The notes under the pieces were generated by a model. It was not told the origin of the DNA. It saw only the letters and a list, made by a program, of their open reading frames with translations, and did not search any database. Position numbers and translations under genes: made by a program. 64,000 nucleotides of DNA from Wuchereria bancrofti (taxonomy: Eukaryota > Nematoda > Chromadorea > Rhabditida > Onchocercidae). The stretch covers positions 2,400,194 through 2,464,193 of the forward strand of contig SSBO01000012.1 in assembly GCA_005281725.1 (NCBI GenBank). Direction: 5' to 3'. This document shows positions 29,525 through 43,253 of this stretch, piece after piece; position 1 is the first letter of the stretch, and every line of letters starts with the position of its first letter.

Positions 29525-32500
29525 TTATCGCTTTACATACACTCTTTGCTGTTTACTTCCTCGAAATAATCCCTTCAGAGCATTTTGATAATCATGATTA
29601 AAAATCTGAAATTAAGAAAGAAATCATTAGTGTATAAAAATTTTAACTTTTGTCACTTATACTTCTCATCCTCACATGACAGGTAGTAACATTGCAGTTC
29701 CAGCATACCGTATAAATGATTGGATTCATTGCTGAGTTGCTGTATCCCAACCAAGTGATAAACATCCATATATGCGGATCGACTTGACACGATGAACAGA
29801 ATTGAACCACCACATACATTCTAGAAATTTGAAGTTTCTTTTTTTTATGTCTCCAAGTGGCGCTCTTTAAAAGGCATACTGATCAGTCTACCAGAAATCC
29901 TTAGAACTAAGAATGAATTTGCTATTTGCCGCAGGAAATGTTTCAAAAATCTGCAAACTTCAGTGGTATTTTCGAGTAACCAAAGAATCGCAGAAAATTT
30001 TTTAGGACGAACGTTTAAGACTAATAATTATGCAATACGCGTTGCATCTTAAAATATTAAAAACGTTACTTACATGAAAAACGGTGTCCAGCAAATTGCA
30101 AAACAGCCTAAAATAATACCGAAAACTTTCACACCTCGACGCTCTTTAGCTGTTGAAATACTTTTTGGTTTGTGTTGTGAAACAATTGTTTGCCTGCAAG
30201 AAAAAAAAACTCGAACAATGAGGCATAATTTAATTTGCCAATTTCTAATTGTTATTTTTCAAACCAGACAACAGCAATCTTTTTTTTCAAACTAAACAAA
30301 TTAATAAGTTTAGCTCCAGTTTTGTCACACATTGTTTACCGGACTCAATTTTGCCAAAGAAACTGCTCTAAATATTTCCGAAAACTTCAAGCAGACCAAT
30401 TAGAAATTTCTGTCAGATGTTTCAGAGATCAAAATTTATTTACAACAGCGTCAAGTAGCTGATAAATGAAGGGTATGATTTGTTTGCCTAGCAATATCGT
30501 CCTTGTAATAAATGTTAGATTCGTTCTTGATGATTTTTTAGTATTCATTTATTTTCTCCTTTCATTGATTTCTTTCATTTCATATTTAATAAACATACTT
30601 TATGCTCTCTTAATCTTATTCATACTTTAAATTGAAGTATGCAATACCTTTTCGAGTGAAGTCGCTTCCTTCCATATGTTACTTTTGGATTTGATAATGT
30701 TTTAGGAAATTGTACCAAATGCATTTTGCTTATTTCGGTTTTACCGCAATGATAACATTTCATTGATTTCTTTCCTTTCGTAATATTATTTTCTGATACA
30801 ATGACAGTATCACTGATTGTACTGGTGATTCGTGTTGCTGCTTCTGTTGTTATTATTGCTCTTTCCTGGTCTTTATGACATTTTGCGCCTTGCATAATTT
30901 TCTTTTTGTTTGATTCCTGATTTCATTAAAACTGTTTACAATCGACGAAAGTAAAGTCTCATACCTCAAAAATAATATTCTTAAAGTGCATATTTGCAGC
31001 GATTCATGTGAGGTTTCATAGATAATATTAAAGTAAAAAAACAGTACATTTTGAAAATTTTCAAATGCTGTAACTGATTTCAGGAAAAAAAAATGAATAT
31101 CTCTCAAAATTTCAAAAATAGAAATTTGCAAAGTGTAGGATTTTATAATTTTAAGTTGAAAATTTGCAAGATTAGTATAGTTTAGAGCAATTAACTCATT
31201 TACGACAAAACTTAAGTCAAACATTCTTGCAATATATACTATTGCAGATTATCAATTAATTAGAGCATCATAATGAGTTAAGCAAAGATGTCCCACTTCT
31301 CTGTCATTTGTCTTTTATCAATTTGTAACGGAACTATATAAAATAAGCGTGGGAAAAAGAAGCGGAAACAAGCGTGTTACTACTTTATAAACAACGTAAA
31401 GGCGTATCATCACTGCCATCTGGCACAGCAGATAATTTGACCTGATTCCATGTGTGTTCGAAACTCTACCCGCGGATGCAAATAGCAAAATAACTTTCAT
31501 CGGTAGTTATTTTCGGATTAATTCCACATTTTTTATAAATGATATATGCTAAGGAGGTCCAAAAAACACTAGGTAGAGTGGCTTTTGATTCGCTTCATAT
31601 ATCTTTTTTGATTTAATAATACTTAGAATATTATCAAAAAATCTGCGTTATAATTAATGACATTAAGTTTGGAAAACTAAGGAGCTATAGTACCAACATG
31701 TTTTATAAAACTTGAAGTTTTAGTCTAGAATACATCACCTAATTAAGTAATTACTGTTATGAAAATTATAAAAATAAACAGCATCAATTTTGATGGTGCG
31801 TACTTCTCCAACACTGAATTTATTTGCTTGTTCGACGCATTCCTCACATTCTTTGCACATTGGTCGAACAAGTTGTTCGTTGTAAACATGCGGAGTGGAA
31901 TTTTTTTCTAAAGCAAAATTATAAGGATACTAAGAAACCTCAGGTTTGATTTAATCATTCCTATATATTCAAATTCAAAACTGACTTTTTAAGATATTAT
32001 TTTTTGTAAAATGAATTTGTAAAGTTTAAATCTTTAATAAAATAATTTTTAAATGAGTTTTGCAGTACTGAAAACACTGCATTTGAAATTGCACATTTAT
32101 TTTTAGCTAAAATTGTAAACTAATGTATTTCTAAATAATTGTTTATGCCGTTGAAAATTCCAGTTTTGGTGAATAATTAAATTCACACTTAAATATTTCA
32201 TATCAAAAGTGCCAAGAAAAAAACTTTTTATTTGTTTTTACATCTTTGATAGTACAATCTAGGCCATTCTGTTGCAATTATAAATAGTAATAAATCTAAC
32301 CTTTTTTATTTTTTTCCACTTCCTTAGCAAATTTATCATTGGTAGGTAAAACATGACTCAAGTCATGCAAAATCGTTGATTCAATATGTTTCTTAATTAC
32401 CTATAAAAACACCTTTCATTTCAAACAAGTTTTAAAAATAATTCTATTTTTTTTTATTATATTTTTTTTTACAAATAATACTCTTCTAAATTCTGATAAT

Positions 32501-34279
32501 GCTAATAAATATGTACTTTTTTTTCTAAATTCAAAAAAACCTGTTGTCTGTATAGTTGACGAGCACGATGTTTAGCAAATGTCTGATAAATTTTATAGTA
32601 TACAAAGAACATAATAAATAGAGGTATAAAAAAAGATCCGGTTGCACTGTAAATAGTATATGACGGTAAATCCAAAAATACGCACTGCCATGTACCATTG
32701 ATTTTTATCATATTACCTCGTTCCGCAACCTGCTAATGATATATCAATTAAAATTTTGGAAGAAAATTTTAATAAACAGATATGAATTGATTGTTGATCA
32801 AGTAAGATACATATGATAATGGAAATACTAAGAATTCAGAATGCTTCTTTTTATTATTAGTTACGAGTAATAATGTTAAAATCTGGACTGGAATTTGGAA
32901 AAATCTAAAAAACACCTTTAAGAGTTCTTAAATATCCATAGCAGTAAACTAAATAGTGATGCATGAATTTTTGTAAAAAAAAAAATGTTTTCTCAAGATC
33001 CCTTAATCTCGTTGACTTTCATCAACTTATATTCTTTGGTCTCATGAGTTTTGAATTTGTAAAGAATCTTTAAAACTGCAAAGGCTCTACATGTGATTTC
33101 CGACCTTGATTTTAACAAATCTCTACAACAGCGCAATATGAAATGGTATTATTGTATTTCCGTCGCTGGGTACGTTAAAACAAAACGCAATGTGAGATTT
33201 CACTCTAGAAGATCATTATCACATAATGTACCAGGTACTGGAAAAGTGTCAGCAGTAGACTGATATCTTCATTATTGCCTTATCAAGTTTTCAACATTCA
33301 CTGTTGTTTGTCCATACAATAATTTATCTAATCATGGTAACAGTTGAAGTTTCTTCAAGCGTATAAAAAAATATAAAAAAAGGGAAGAAAAATTGAACGT
33401 TTGCCTGTTTCCATCCGAAGAATGGAGCTAAACTAATCAAAGCAGATGAAAGCCAAACGGATAAAATTAGGTAAGCTACTGTGCGCTTATTTCGCTTAGC
33501 CATGTAAGCCATTGGTGTAGTTATAGCCCAGTAACGGTCTAAACCAACAATGGATAAATTCCAAATAGAAGCCGTGGAGCACAAGATATCTGCTGTAAAA
33601 TTAATCTAGTTCAAAGGTAAGAAAAAATGCTTTACGTCTGATTAAAAAAGTCCGCATTGTGGTTTGATAGATCTATCCCTAACAATATTCGAATATTCAG
33701 AAATTATAGCGAAAATATTTCTCTTTCCTGTAAAAGCTTCTCAGAAATTTTTAGAAATGGATATTTAGGAACGATACCTGAAAATAGGGTAAGTAGTCTT
33801 ATAAACAAACCGCAATTAGTATTACAAGAAGAATCGTTGGAAAAAGTTTTTTGACTTATCGTAAATCTTAAAGCTGTCATAAAAAAGTAAACTTTTATTT
33901 TGCAACAATAAAAGCAAACCTACCTGATACAAAAACGACGCAAAGTGTTGATGTAAAAAGCCATTCATTTGCGATCGCATAGATCGATGACAAAGGCAAT
34001 ACAATAACTCCAAGGCACAAATCACTGAAGGCAAGATTGGCAACCTGCAAATTTTTCACCGTAACCATCATACGACCTCTGATTCTGAATTGTAATGATT
34101 CAATTAAAGAAAGCAAGAAGTGAATTAAATACCAGTAGATTAGGTACAGTTTGAAGATGTGGATTTTTATAGAGTACAACAAATACAAGTATATTGGCAG
34201 CAATGGTCCAAATAACCAAAAGCGCAAGTGCGCTTCCTTTTAAAATATTGAGAAATAAGTCGATGTGGACCTCTTGCAT
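29525..34279 (-). CDS. biogenic-amine-type rhodopsin-family GPCR
   Basis: A complete seven-helix receptor of about 461 residues. Exons in coding order: 34279-34133, 34044-33924, 33592-33399, 32729-32541, 32400-32301, 31907-31804, 30865-30648, 30193-30074, 29820-29709, 29605-29525; all phases agree. Class A hallmarks are NLAFSD (D57, position 2.50), D91 (3.32, the amine-binding Asp) in ADILCSTASIWNL, DRY at 108-110, the TM3 and ECL2 disulfide Cys (C84, C170), S182 and S186 in TM5 (catechol/phenol contacts), CWTPFF in TM6 and NPIIY at 430-434. This pattern is a monoamine receptor; it recalls the nematode dopamine-like group, but the ligand is not provable here. The N-terminus is only about ten residues, and an in-frame TGA six bases upstream fixes the start. 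The third intracellular loop is about 170 residues with Cys pairs at 268/271/274 and 322/325. The donor after exon 3 is weak. Confidence 0.9.
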
Positions 34280-34289
34280 GTTTCATCGT

Positions 34290-34302
34290 AGCATTAATCC
34301 TG
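34290..34302 (-). other. probable trans-splice acceptor of the GPCR mRNA
   Basis: On the minus strand TTTAATTGCAG precedes a 10-base leader before the start codon. The leader contains two earlier ATGs. One is followed at once by a stop; the other opens an overlapping out-of-frame reading frame. The leader and start are otherwise consistent with SL splicing. Confidence 0.4.
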
Positions 34303-34324
34303 CAATTAAATGGATGGATAGTTC

Positions 34325-34348
34325 TTTTTTTTTTTTTTTTTTTTTTTT
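34325..34348. repeat. poly(T) homopolymer
   Basis: A run of 24 T just upstream of the GPCR start region (A-run on the gene strand). It creates a Lys-rich spurious frame. Confidence 0.9.
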
Positions 34349-37300
34349 GTTCGCTACTTAACAATGTATATGGAGGGAGGAAAATGAATCAGTATTCATT
34401 AAGCTGACTTTCTTAGTATTCGTAAATTTATCTGACATAGAATCACAAATAATTATGGCCGAATTATAGATGCTAGTGTGAAAAGTTGTCGTAGCGCTTA
34501 AGATGTAAAAATGAGAAAGGATAATAAATAATTTGTTCTTCTTCGAGAACGAACTTGAATTAATTTTTTTCTTTAAAAAAAATTTCCTTTAGAATTACAG
34601 AACAAACAGACTTCTTTAATCATACCATAGTCATAATCAAAAATTGAAATAAATCTATTAGTTTGCGAATACTCTGATATGATTATCCAGCAAATTTTAT
34701 AGTTGTTTCCATATTGATATTTTTTGTGAAAAAAAAAAAGGAAAAACAAGGACGTTGTCATGTTATCCAATAATTTTAAATTGTTGACTGCAAATATTCT
34801 TTTTTTTTTGCAATGATTCTGATTATTGCCACTTCCTTCAGGAACAATTACTTATGAGCAATCAATTTCACACACCGTTCGAAATCCTAGTTGCATCTTG
34901 TTAATCGAGAATGACCATGAGGCCAGTAAAGAAAATAAATTGATGCTTCTTTAATGCCAAGCATAACTATTCCATCATCTGCTAAAATTAATTTGGTTCT
35001 AGAGGTGATATCTCTATTGTTATGCATTCCGGTAGTAATTCAACATTATGCAAGGTTAAAAATCATAAAGACTTCGTAGGTGCTAAATGAATTTAGTAAA
35101 ATTACCGGATGAAGTCATCCATCAGTTCAGCTCTAGCGCATTGGAAATGGACCGTAATAAAATCACTTTATTAGTACTACAAATTTATGAGGAGATGCTG
35201 ATAATCCTGCATATCAACATGAAGGCTGTAGGATCTTCCGGTCGGTTATGCCTACTAGTTTGTCCTACAATGATCTGTTAAGTTGAACTGTTTACGGAAT
35301 GCAGTTAGCACAAAAAAGAAGATAGAGAAATGAAAAAAGCTGTTTGAAAAAGGCAATAACAGCAACTGTCAAATACAGAAATAATGAAATTTCTTTTGTC
35401 TATTAATCTGATAAGTCAGAATTTTCACAAAGTCATTTGTTAATAAAAGTAGAGATTCGGCTTTAAAAATCTCAGTTAAACGCCGAGGATGACGGCAATT
35501 TACATTTTACAAATAAGTCAGTAATATAAGTTTAGGATGGGATGCATGAATTGCTGACGGAGAAGCCAGCTTTTCAAACTGCAGCAATTTGATAATTATC
35601 GAAGTTGAACACTAAGTGTAAATATGTCCTGCTGTTGCATTATTGATATTTTTAAGGAAAGAATGGCCTCTCTCACTGTCCCATCCTCTTAATAATGAGG
35701 TGACAGGAATCTTCGCTCCGAATCATCCATCCGAAGTGGTATGTAAGCAACAGATAAGAACAATAAAGATACTGTCTTTTCTTCCTCACTTCCCTTTTCT
35801 TTCGTCTCCTACTTCTTGTTTTTCCAGTACTTTTTCTTAGTTTATAGGTAAAAAGCCTGAATAGCTAGGCTTCAGATCTTCAGTTAATGAATGTGCAAAT
35901 ACATTTTTTTCTTTTTGCTATTAAAAAACTGCTCTTCTCCCAGCGAGTTATTATCATATGAGGAATGTAGAGTAGTTGTCTTTGAAGCAATATGCAATTG
36001 TATTCAATTCATTTTCCGTAAGAGATCTGCTCTGTTATGTCAGCCACTAGAAAAATTATTTTAATAACACATCACCTGTTCATTTTAATTGTCAGTCGCT
36101 CAAAGCTTTTTTTTTTTTTTTTGATTGCTGTGATGAGTAGGAAAGGATATATGCTTATGCGAAAGCAGGTGTAAGTAAGTAAGAGAGGATTGTCAGCGAT
36201 TCTTACCAAAGATGAAATGAGATTTTCAAGTTCGAAAATAAGGATGGAAATAGAAAAAAAGTGCGCGCATGCGTATGTCACGGGAAGATGGAATACAAAA
36301 CTCATTGAAGTTCCATTTAGCTCAATGTTTGCTAGAAAGAATGCTGATGGTGACATAATATGTATGCGCCAAACTAAAATGTGAAGAGAGGGGCGCAATC
36401 TTTCCGTCTCTCTCAACTCTCTCGTCCCTTCCTGCGATCTTCGTCACTTATCCTTTCATTTTCAAAATGAAATTATCCAGCAAATGGGGATGAATAAATT
36501 TGTGACCAGAAAACTGAATGAAAGCCTCAAGACTGGATTCAGTTACAAACCTTTTAGCTTATACAATAGAATCAGCTGGAATTGTTAGCTTAATGTGTAA
36601 TGCAAGGAACTTACTCATTAATTAATATTTTATAAAACTGATTTATTGATTTTTCCTACAGGAAAAAAAGGCTGTTTTTAATATTACTTTGGAAATAAAT
36701 ACAGTTGGATCAGTCCTTCAGCTACGAATTTTAAATATTTTTGAAATGATATCTTTGCAGAGAACAGTTATGCTACAGTTTCGCTTTTCTTAGCCGTATC
36801 TTAACTCAGAATAAGAATTTTGATAATTTATTGGTAAGTAAACAGAACAAAAAAGCTATTCTTAAAAAATCTTCATTTCTAATAATAATGCAATTCGAAG
36901 GAAGTGGTAGAGGAAAAGCATTGAAAATAATGTTGGAAGAATAAAAAATTTCATATTTATGAGAAAAAAACTATATTGCAGCTGTGGACTATAAAAAATA
37001 TATGATTATAAACTTTATGAAAACTATATATGTATCGCAATAGAAATATGCAATTCTGGTCCAATTAACATTCTTCTTTGGTACTTTTCCTTCGTAAGAT
37101 TTTGTGAAAATTTTACCACATTTCTTAGATTTTAATGGTTAAGCACATGCATTGAAGTTTTATACTGCAACATATTAATCACGTCCATGTAAGATGCATT
37201 AGTAATCTTAATTTTATATATGCTCAATAATATCAACTACGAAAGCTTCTCCGGAATGTTGAGTAAGCTTTGTTAACTTCCTTGATAGAGGAATAAGAGT

Positions 37301-39163
37301 GGTTCAAATAAGAAGCGAGAAAAATAAGGAGATTTGTGTTTTTTTTTTTCCGTTTATAATTTAAGTTAGTTATAGCTTTTGAACCGAAACTTAGTCTATG
37401 GTGCAAAATTGGGATAATAATGTGAGAAAGAGCACTGACTGTGTTATCGAGCTATATCGAGGGTCTGGAATTCTAGAAATTGCTTAAGGTTTATCTGCTA
37501 GATACCAGTGGAATATTGGTACTCAATATATGAACAAAACGATTTAAACAGATTGCAACGGTCATTTGCAGTTTAGGTCAAAAAATATGGCAAAAGTTTT
37601 TCTTTTTTAAAAACTATATATTACTATAAAAAGAAGAAAAAAATGAAAAAATGAAAAATGAAGTTTCTTACTTACTACATTCTTACATGTTGTCTTCAAC
37701 TTGTCAGGTTTTCGGTTAAGTTCCCACTGAATCTATTTTTACCACTTTTCTCATTTCTTGTTCCTGCTTAACTTGCTTTTTTTCATTATAAGCTAGAATT
37801 AAACTTGGAATGAGTTTTTTTTAAATGAATTATTATAAAGGAGAAACAAAGGATGAATAAAGTCGATGCTTATTACTGTTTTGACTGGCATTACATACTG
37901 GCAAGTAATTTCACTGATCTAGTTAATTTTACTATCAATGGTTGATATGACACTAAATGATTTTAATTAAATAATTCATAGTAAAAAAAAGAATAACCGC
38001 TTTATAGGATGAAAATAAATACTATGATAAATAAAGAATAGATGGAAAGCATTCCTCTTTAATTTTAAGAGTAAGAAATTAGATCATTAACTTTATAGGA
38101 GCAACGTTTGACCTGTGACATATCGGTGATATGCACAAACACATACGCATGCATACGTACATAGAAATACATATATGACATAATAGACACTTAAAATCAC
38201 AGCATACATTAAAAGCGAAATAAATAGCAAGCAGTAAGTATGAATATGTGAGAGATGAGGAATGTATTAGATACGAGTCGGTACTTTTTTCAAGCAAAAT
38301 TGCTCGGACACGTCTTTTTCAGGAATTTTTGAGGCGTGGACAAGGTGACGAAAGTAATTCCTTGGAAGCGTATTTCATCGCAGTTCATTCCTCCTCTTTT
38401 TCCTCTTCCTTTTTTACTTTTTATCCCTCAACTTTCATTTTCATTCCTCTCTTCTTTTCTTCATATTACAAAGGATTGCTACGCTAAAAAATTTATGAAC
38501 CTGCATATTCCTTAAAATATGTGCTTTAAATCTTTTTTTTTATTTTTGCTTTGGATATTCAATGTTACTTAACTTCATGAAGAAAAGGATCAGACAGGGA
38601 CGTTTTGAAAATTAAAGTAACCTTCTGATTGCAAAATTTCCTCTCTATATTCCGGACTGATAACCTGTCTGTTTTGCTGAATTCATATGCTACAACAAGA
38701 TTTGTTTAAGTATAAACTCCACGTGTGTTCTGATATATCCTTCAGACGTTGATAAGCTCACAATTTTCGCAATAACTTGATACACATTTTGCAATGGTGA
38801 AAAAATCAGCAACAAAATTCAGAAATCAAATCTATTATCCTTAGACTGAGATACACTGATCCACCAACAGGTCCGGAAATGGGACTCAAGGGTTTCATAT
38901 TGGTCAACGTGGAATAACACGGGTGTAAAGTTCCAATTCCTGACCTTACAGTTGACAGGAGGGAGAGGGGAAGGCTGAGTTTGTTGGGTTACGTCATTAT
39001 GTCTTTGCGAGGGCTGAGTCGCTATTTTGAGCGGAATACAACTATTTGACTTTAATTATGTGGAATCGAGAGCGGTACTGATGAGTCGGCATGCATTGAC
39101 ATTCCAGGACGACCACGTATATCGCGAAAGTGTTTGGCGGTCTCATTTTCTGTATTTTCACAA
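34349..39163. other. 4.8-kb intergenic region between divergent genes
   Basis: It separates the 5' ends of the minus-strand receptor and the plus-strand INTS14-like gene, so it should hold both promoters. Frames of 60-115 codons at 35087, 36072-36416 and 38248 have no family similarity or splice context that I recognise. Two weak tRNA-like patches are mentioned in the findings. No mobile element is evident. Confidence 0.45.
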
Positions 39164-42049
39164 ATGACTGTGTATTTGGCTGTGGATTCATCCTTATCAA
39201 TGCGACTGCCTGTTAGCGAGAGCAATGAAATATCGAGACGGATGATTGCATGTCAGCTAGTTTTAAAAACTATTGAAAAGGTTCAGGCCTTGGATATGGA
39301 TCGTAAAATTAAGTTGGTCTGTTTCGTTTATTTTGAATTTCTTCGTATTTATTTCAAGTCATCTTTTTTTAATGTGTTATATTTTACAAAGATTGATGTA
39401 CATGGATTTGACAACGGGAATATTACTGACTGGTTTTTTTCATCTTTCACTAACACTGTATCGGTTGCTGACGCATGAACGCAAAATCACAAGTAATTAA
39501 AATTAAGAGGAAGCTACATGAATGGAAAAAGACAGTGTTATTTCAGGTTGATTTCTCACACAATTCAAAAATTATACCATGCGACATGCGAAGCATTGAA
39601 GATGCCGAGAAAATTTTGAATTGGTTTGTGTTGGCTAAACGACTTTTTCTTGTATTTATCTGGGATGAAGATTTGTGGTGAAATTCTAAAACTGTTCGTT
39701 TTTTAGCTTTGTGCGGGATGGGGACCATGTTAATTTCACTAAATTACTCAAGTTTATCTGTTATGTTTTATAAAGGTTTCATTGGGTCTCCATGTTTTGT
39801 CTGGACTGAGATTTTTCATCGACTGACTCATTTCCTTAAGAATTTCATGAACTCGTTTATAAATTGGAGATTACATTACAATTTCAAAATTGATGAGAAT
39901 CTTTCAGCATAGATATATCTGCCTCAGCTGATCTAATCTCGCTGTTCTTACTGGTAAAGATGGAAAATGATGATGAAACTAGCATCCTTCTAGTGTTTAC
40001 GGATGCATGTACTTTCACCCCGGTAGGTAAGCTTTTTCATTCGTATTAATATAGTTTCAGTGCCTCTAACTTTATACGAATTTTCAATGATTGGGATTTC
40101 TTTCCGTAATTCAAGGAGGAAGTGAACTTGACACATCTCCCGAATTGTACAGTCAAGTTTGTTTGTGTTCTGGATGAAGTTTTAACGGATGAGAATCAGA
40201 TTGCTCGATTATGGGCCGTTTCATGTATGTTTAAATGGTCATTGCGATTTTTTATCTGGTTTATGTACGAGTTCTTCAACAACCATTTTCATACATAGGC
40301 ATAAATGAGCGATTTGGATGTTCACACATTATAAATTACTGTCAAAATTGTTCACTCGTTTCTGCTGCGTTTTATCAGTATTATTATCTCCAAACAACAT
40401 CCAAATACTTTAGTGCTGACGGAAGGCTTCAAGGAAGAATTTGATTTTGAAGACAGTCGACCTTGGATGCCGTATTTCTTGTCCGATTACGATACCATAG
40501 ACAGTTATAGTGATGCTCTCGCAAAAGATTTGTGTCCTGTACCAACATTTTTGTTAAAATGTGGTTTTTTAAAAGCATATTTCAAGGTATAGTTTTGACT
40601 AAAAGATTTCCCCGACCTAAATTGTATCTTTCTGTCTGAAAATCTGAGCAATAATTTGTAGCCGCTGCTAATTTTAATCGTCAAATTTTAGACGCTACCA
40701 TCAGTAGACAGCGATGATTGGAACACAGTTATTGAAGTAATTGGTTTTGTTCCTGTAAATTATTTGGCAAATATGCCAACCATTCGACATCATTTTCTTA
40801 TCTCACAACTAAGTATGTTCTTATACTGATTTTTACTTATCATCCCCCGAGTGTCTTGGGAGCTTTTCAAATTCATTATCATTTCAGATAGTGAAGATGT
40901 TCTAAACTTGATGTGTTTCTCACTACACTTAGAGGAAAGCGTAGCCATCTGTCGCTTGAATAAAAATTTATATGGCGCATTGTGTCATATCAGGTAATTT
41001 TTTGGACATTTTTTGTATTAACTTTTGAAGTAAATTACAAGAAATATCAGTATGCATCTGTTCCAGAATAAGTGGATCCTTGACATTATTACTTAATTTT
41101 GGATATCGAATTGTTTTGATTTAGTGCAAAGGAAGAAGATCCTTCAGTTTCTCGACTTGCATTTGCATTATTCCCACCGGGTCCAGTGCCAGTTTCCTGG
41201 TTGCCTCCATTCAATACAATGTGCTCTCAGGTTGTTCCACGGATTTTGTTAGATTTTCTCATAAAGAAAATTTTATTTTGTAACATTTCTTTTCTCGCGA
41301 TGGTGCGTAAGTGGAATTGTTGCTTTAATCAGTATATTTGGATAATATTGCAGAGCATTGTAGATGCTGGAAATGAAGAGCAGTTGTTCTGTATCAGGAA
41401 TGATGGCCTTTCTAGACCTTCTTATTCTTCAGTACAAAGAACATGTTGGTATGAGGTTCACGGGTTGCAAAGTGATATGCAGAAAATTGCTCGATTACTG
41501 AAGAAGATTCCCGACAGAACGTTCTTGTTTTATTCGGTACCAAGAAATATCTTTGCAGATGTGTCATTTTGTTGAGAAATTTCCTTATTCGTAACTCTCG
41601 TCAATATTTGCCATTTTATATATTTTCAGGAATTAAATAGGATACATGCTTACTGTTGTGCCACCGGTGCTGAAGATGTTTTGGAAAAGCTAATTCAGGT
41701 TTTGCATGAAGAGAGTTCCTCACAGGCACCACTGATTGTCAAGCATTCGGTGTACGCGAATGAAAAACTGAGGTAACCCTTACACTTCAATTTTTTATGG
41801 ATTGTCCACTGATGAAGGAAGATTTAACTTATCAGGTGAATGTTGAAATTAACGGACGAATGTAATAAAACAATAATTTAGTAACTGGGTGTGATCAGCT
41901 AAAGTTTTCTATTTCTTTACCTGGGTGTGATCAGCTGAAGTTCTGTATTTCTTTACCTGTGAAGTTCAGTTATTTGAAATATTTTTGATGTTGTTCTGTT
42001 CAGGATGTACGGTCTGAAGAATTCAGCAGAAATTCCACCTTTACAATGA
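39164..42049 (+). CDS. ints-14: Integrator complex subunit 14 (INTS14/VWA9)-like
   Basis: INTS14 is a VWA-domain subunit of Integrator. It pairs with INTS13 and INTS10 and helps nuclear snRNA and nascent RNA cleavage. Exons: 39164-39316, 39547-39623, 39908-40022, 40116-about 40240, 40379-40586, 40692-40812, 40888-40993, 41125-41230, 41354-41536, 41630-41772, 42004-42049; about 455 residues against about 518 in human. The protein opens with MTVYLAVDSSLSM, a DxSxS metal site (D8, S10, S12). Diagnostic matches are VIEVIGFVPVNYLANMPTIR, FPPGPVPVSWLPPF, EVHGLQSDMQKIARLLKKIP and ELNRIHAYCCATGAEDVLEK. It ends AEIPPLQ. The exon 4 donor is uncertain: GTATGT at 40225 gives the wrong phase, whereas GTTTAA or GTCATT nearby fit. 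AATAAA at 42492-42497 is a likely poly(A) signal. Confidence 0.85.
41885..41956 (+). repeat. tandem duplication, two 36-bp units
   Basis: Two adjacent units beginning CTGGGTGTGATCAGCT at 41885 and 41921, each ending TATTTCTTTAC, differing at a few bases. They lie in the last intron of the INTS14-like gene. Confidence 0.9.
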
Positions 42050-43253
42050 AACGTAATAAAAGTACATCGCACGGTGATATTTATGCTGTCGTTGTACATT
42101 AATAGTCTTTGCCATTGTGATTATCAGGTAATTTTTCCCCAAAGCAGTCCTCTTTTATTTATTCATCTTTCTCTTTCTCTTTCTCTTTAAGAGATGCTAT
42201 TTATTCTTAAAACATTTGTATGGAAGAAGTGTGCTTCAGGAGATTTTTGTCTTTTGTTGGTTTTGTTTCAGATATTTGTATTTAGTGGAAATTAAGGTTT
42301 GGAAATTTTATCAGGTGTCGAAGCGTATTTATTAAATTATGAACTATTCAACAAATTAAATGAAATATTGTTTGTCATTTATTTGTTGTATTTTGCAATT
42401 GTATTATGTGTTTTGATGCGTTCTGACATTTTTAATGCATTTTTCTGAAGTGTTAAATCATAAAAATTTTTATCTGGAACTTGATAACTTTAATAAAATA
42501 AAAAAGCGAAGATATGTACTGATGTCTTTTTATACTCTCTCTGTTCATATCACAGTGTATAACATATCAGAATGTTTTCGAAATATACTTTATCAGTAGG
42601 GATTATTGTCAAAAATAAGAAACTTTGAATTTATTTTGACATATGTTTGGTCCGAGGCGAAAGTATATCATGAAGTATGAGGTGGATTTGAGGAAGAAAT
42701 TTTACTTGTGATGGTTCGTTGAGAAGTTTTTTCTTACCAGTATGCCATTATTTGGTGTTCGGTCTTGGCTAAATTACCATAAACCTACTGATTAGTATTT
42801 GGTCGTATTTTTAGAAACCTTGCATGTAATTTGGCAAGTTGAACGGTAGTTTTTTTTTTTTCAGACATTTATTGGAAAGGAAGAGTTTCCTGCAGTGAGA
42901 AGATAATGGGATTTTCTGTTGGTGAATTGGTAAATGAGCAATAGAGTAAGCAAAATCACATGTCACTTCATAATTCGTGTATTATCGAACTATTTCTTCG
43001 GAGCCTTGTTGATGTATGTTGTGTTTTCAAATTTGCATCATCGTTGCAAACTGAGCGTACAGGTTACTACCTCTGGTAGGAGGAAGCTGAAGTTTTAATG
43101 TTTGTGGGCGGAAATCTGAATTTTGATCTGATATCACATGTAAGAAGTTTTGATTGCTATCGTATGTACGTAACATATGCATTTCGAATTTTAAAGGAAT
43201 TTTCAGATGCTATCACAGCGGTTGTTACGAATACTTAGGATATTGAAAGGGTA
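42050..43253. other. intergenic region, INTS14-like to NTPDase
   Basis: It holds the INTS14-like 3' UTR, a (TTTCTC)n tract at about 42167-42188, the AATAAA at 42492-42497, and then the presumed NTPDase promoter. The genes share a strand and are 1.2 kb apart, too far for a typical close nematode operon. No other gene is seen. Confidence 0.5.

Noticed and set aside
35087..36416. Short open frames upstream of the INTS14-like gene
   Set aside because: No similarity, no Kozak or splice support, composition like the surrounding intergenic DNA.
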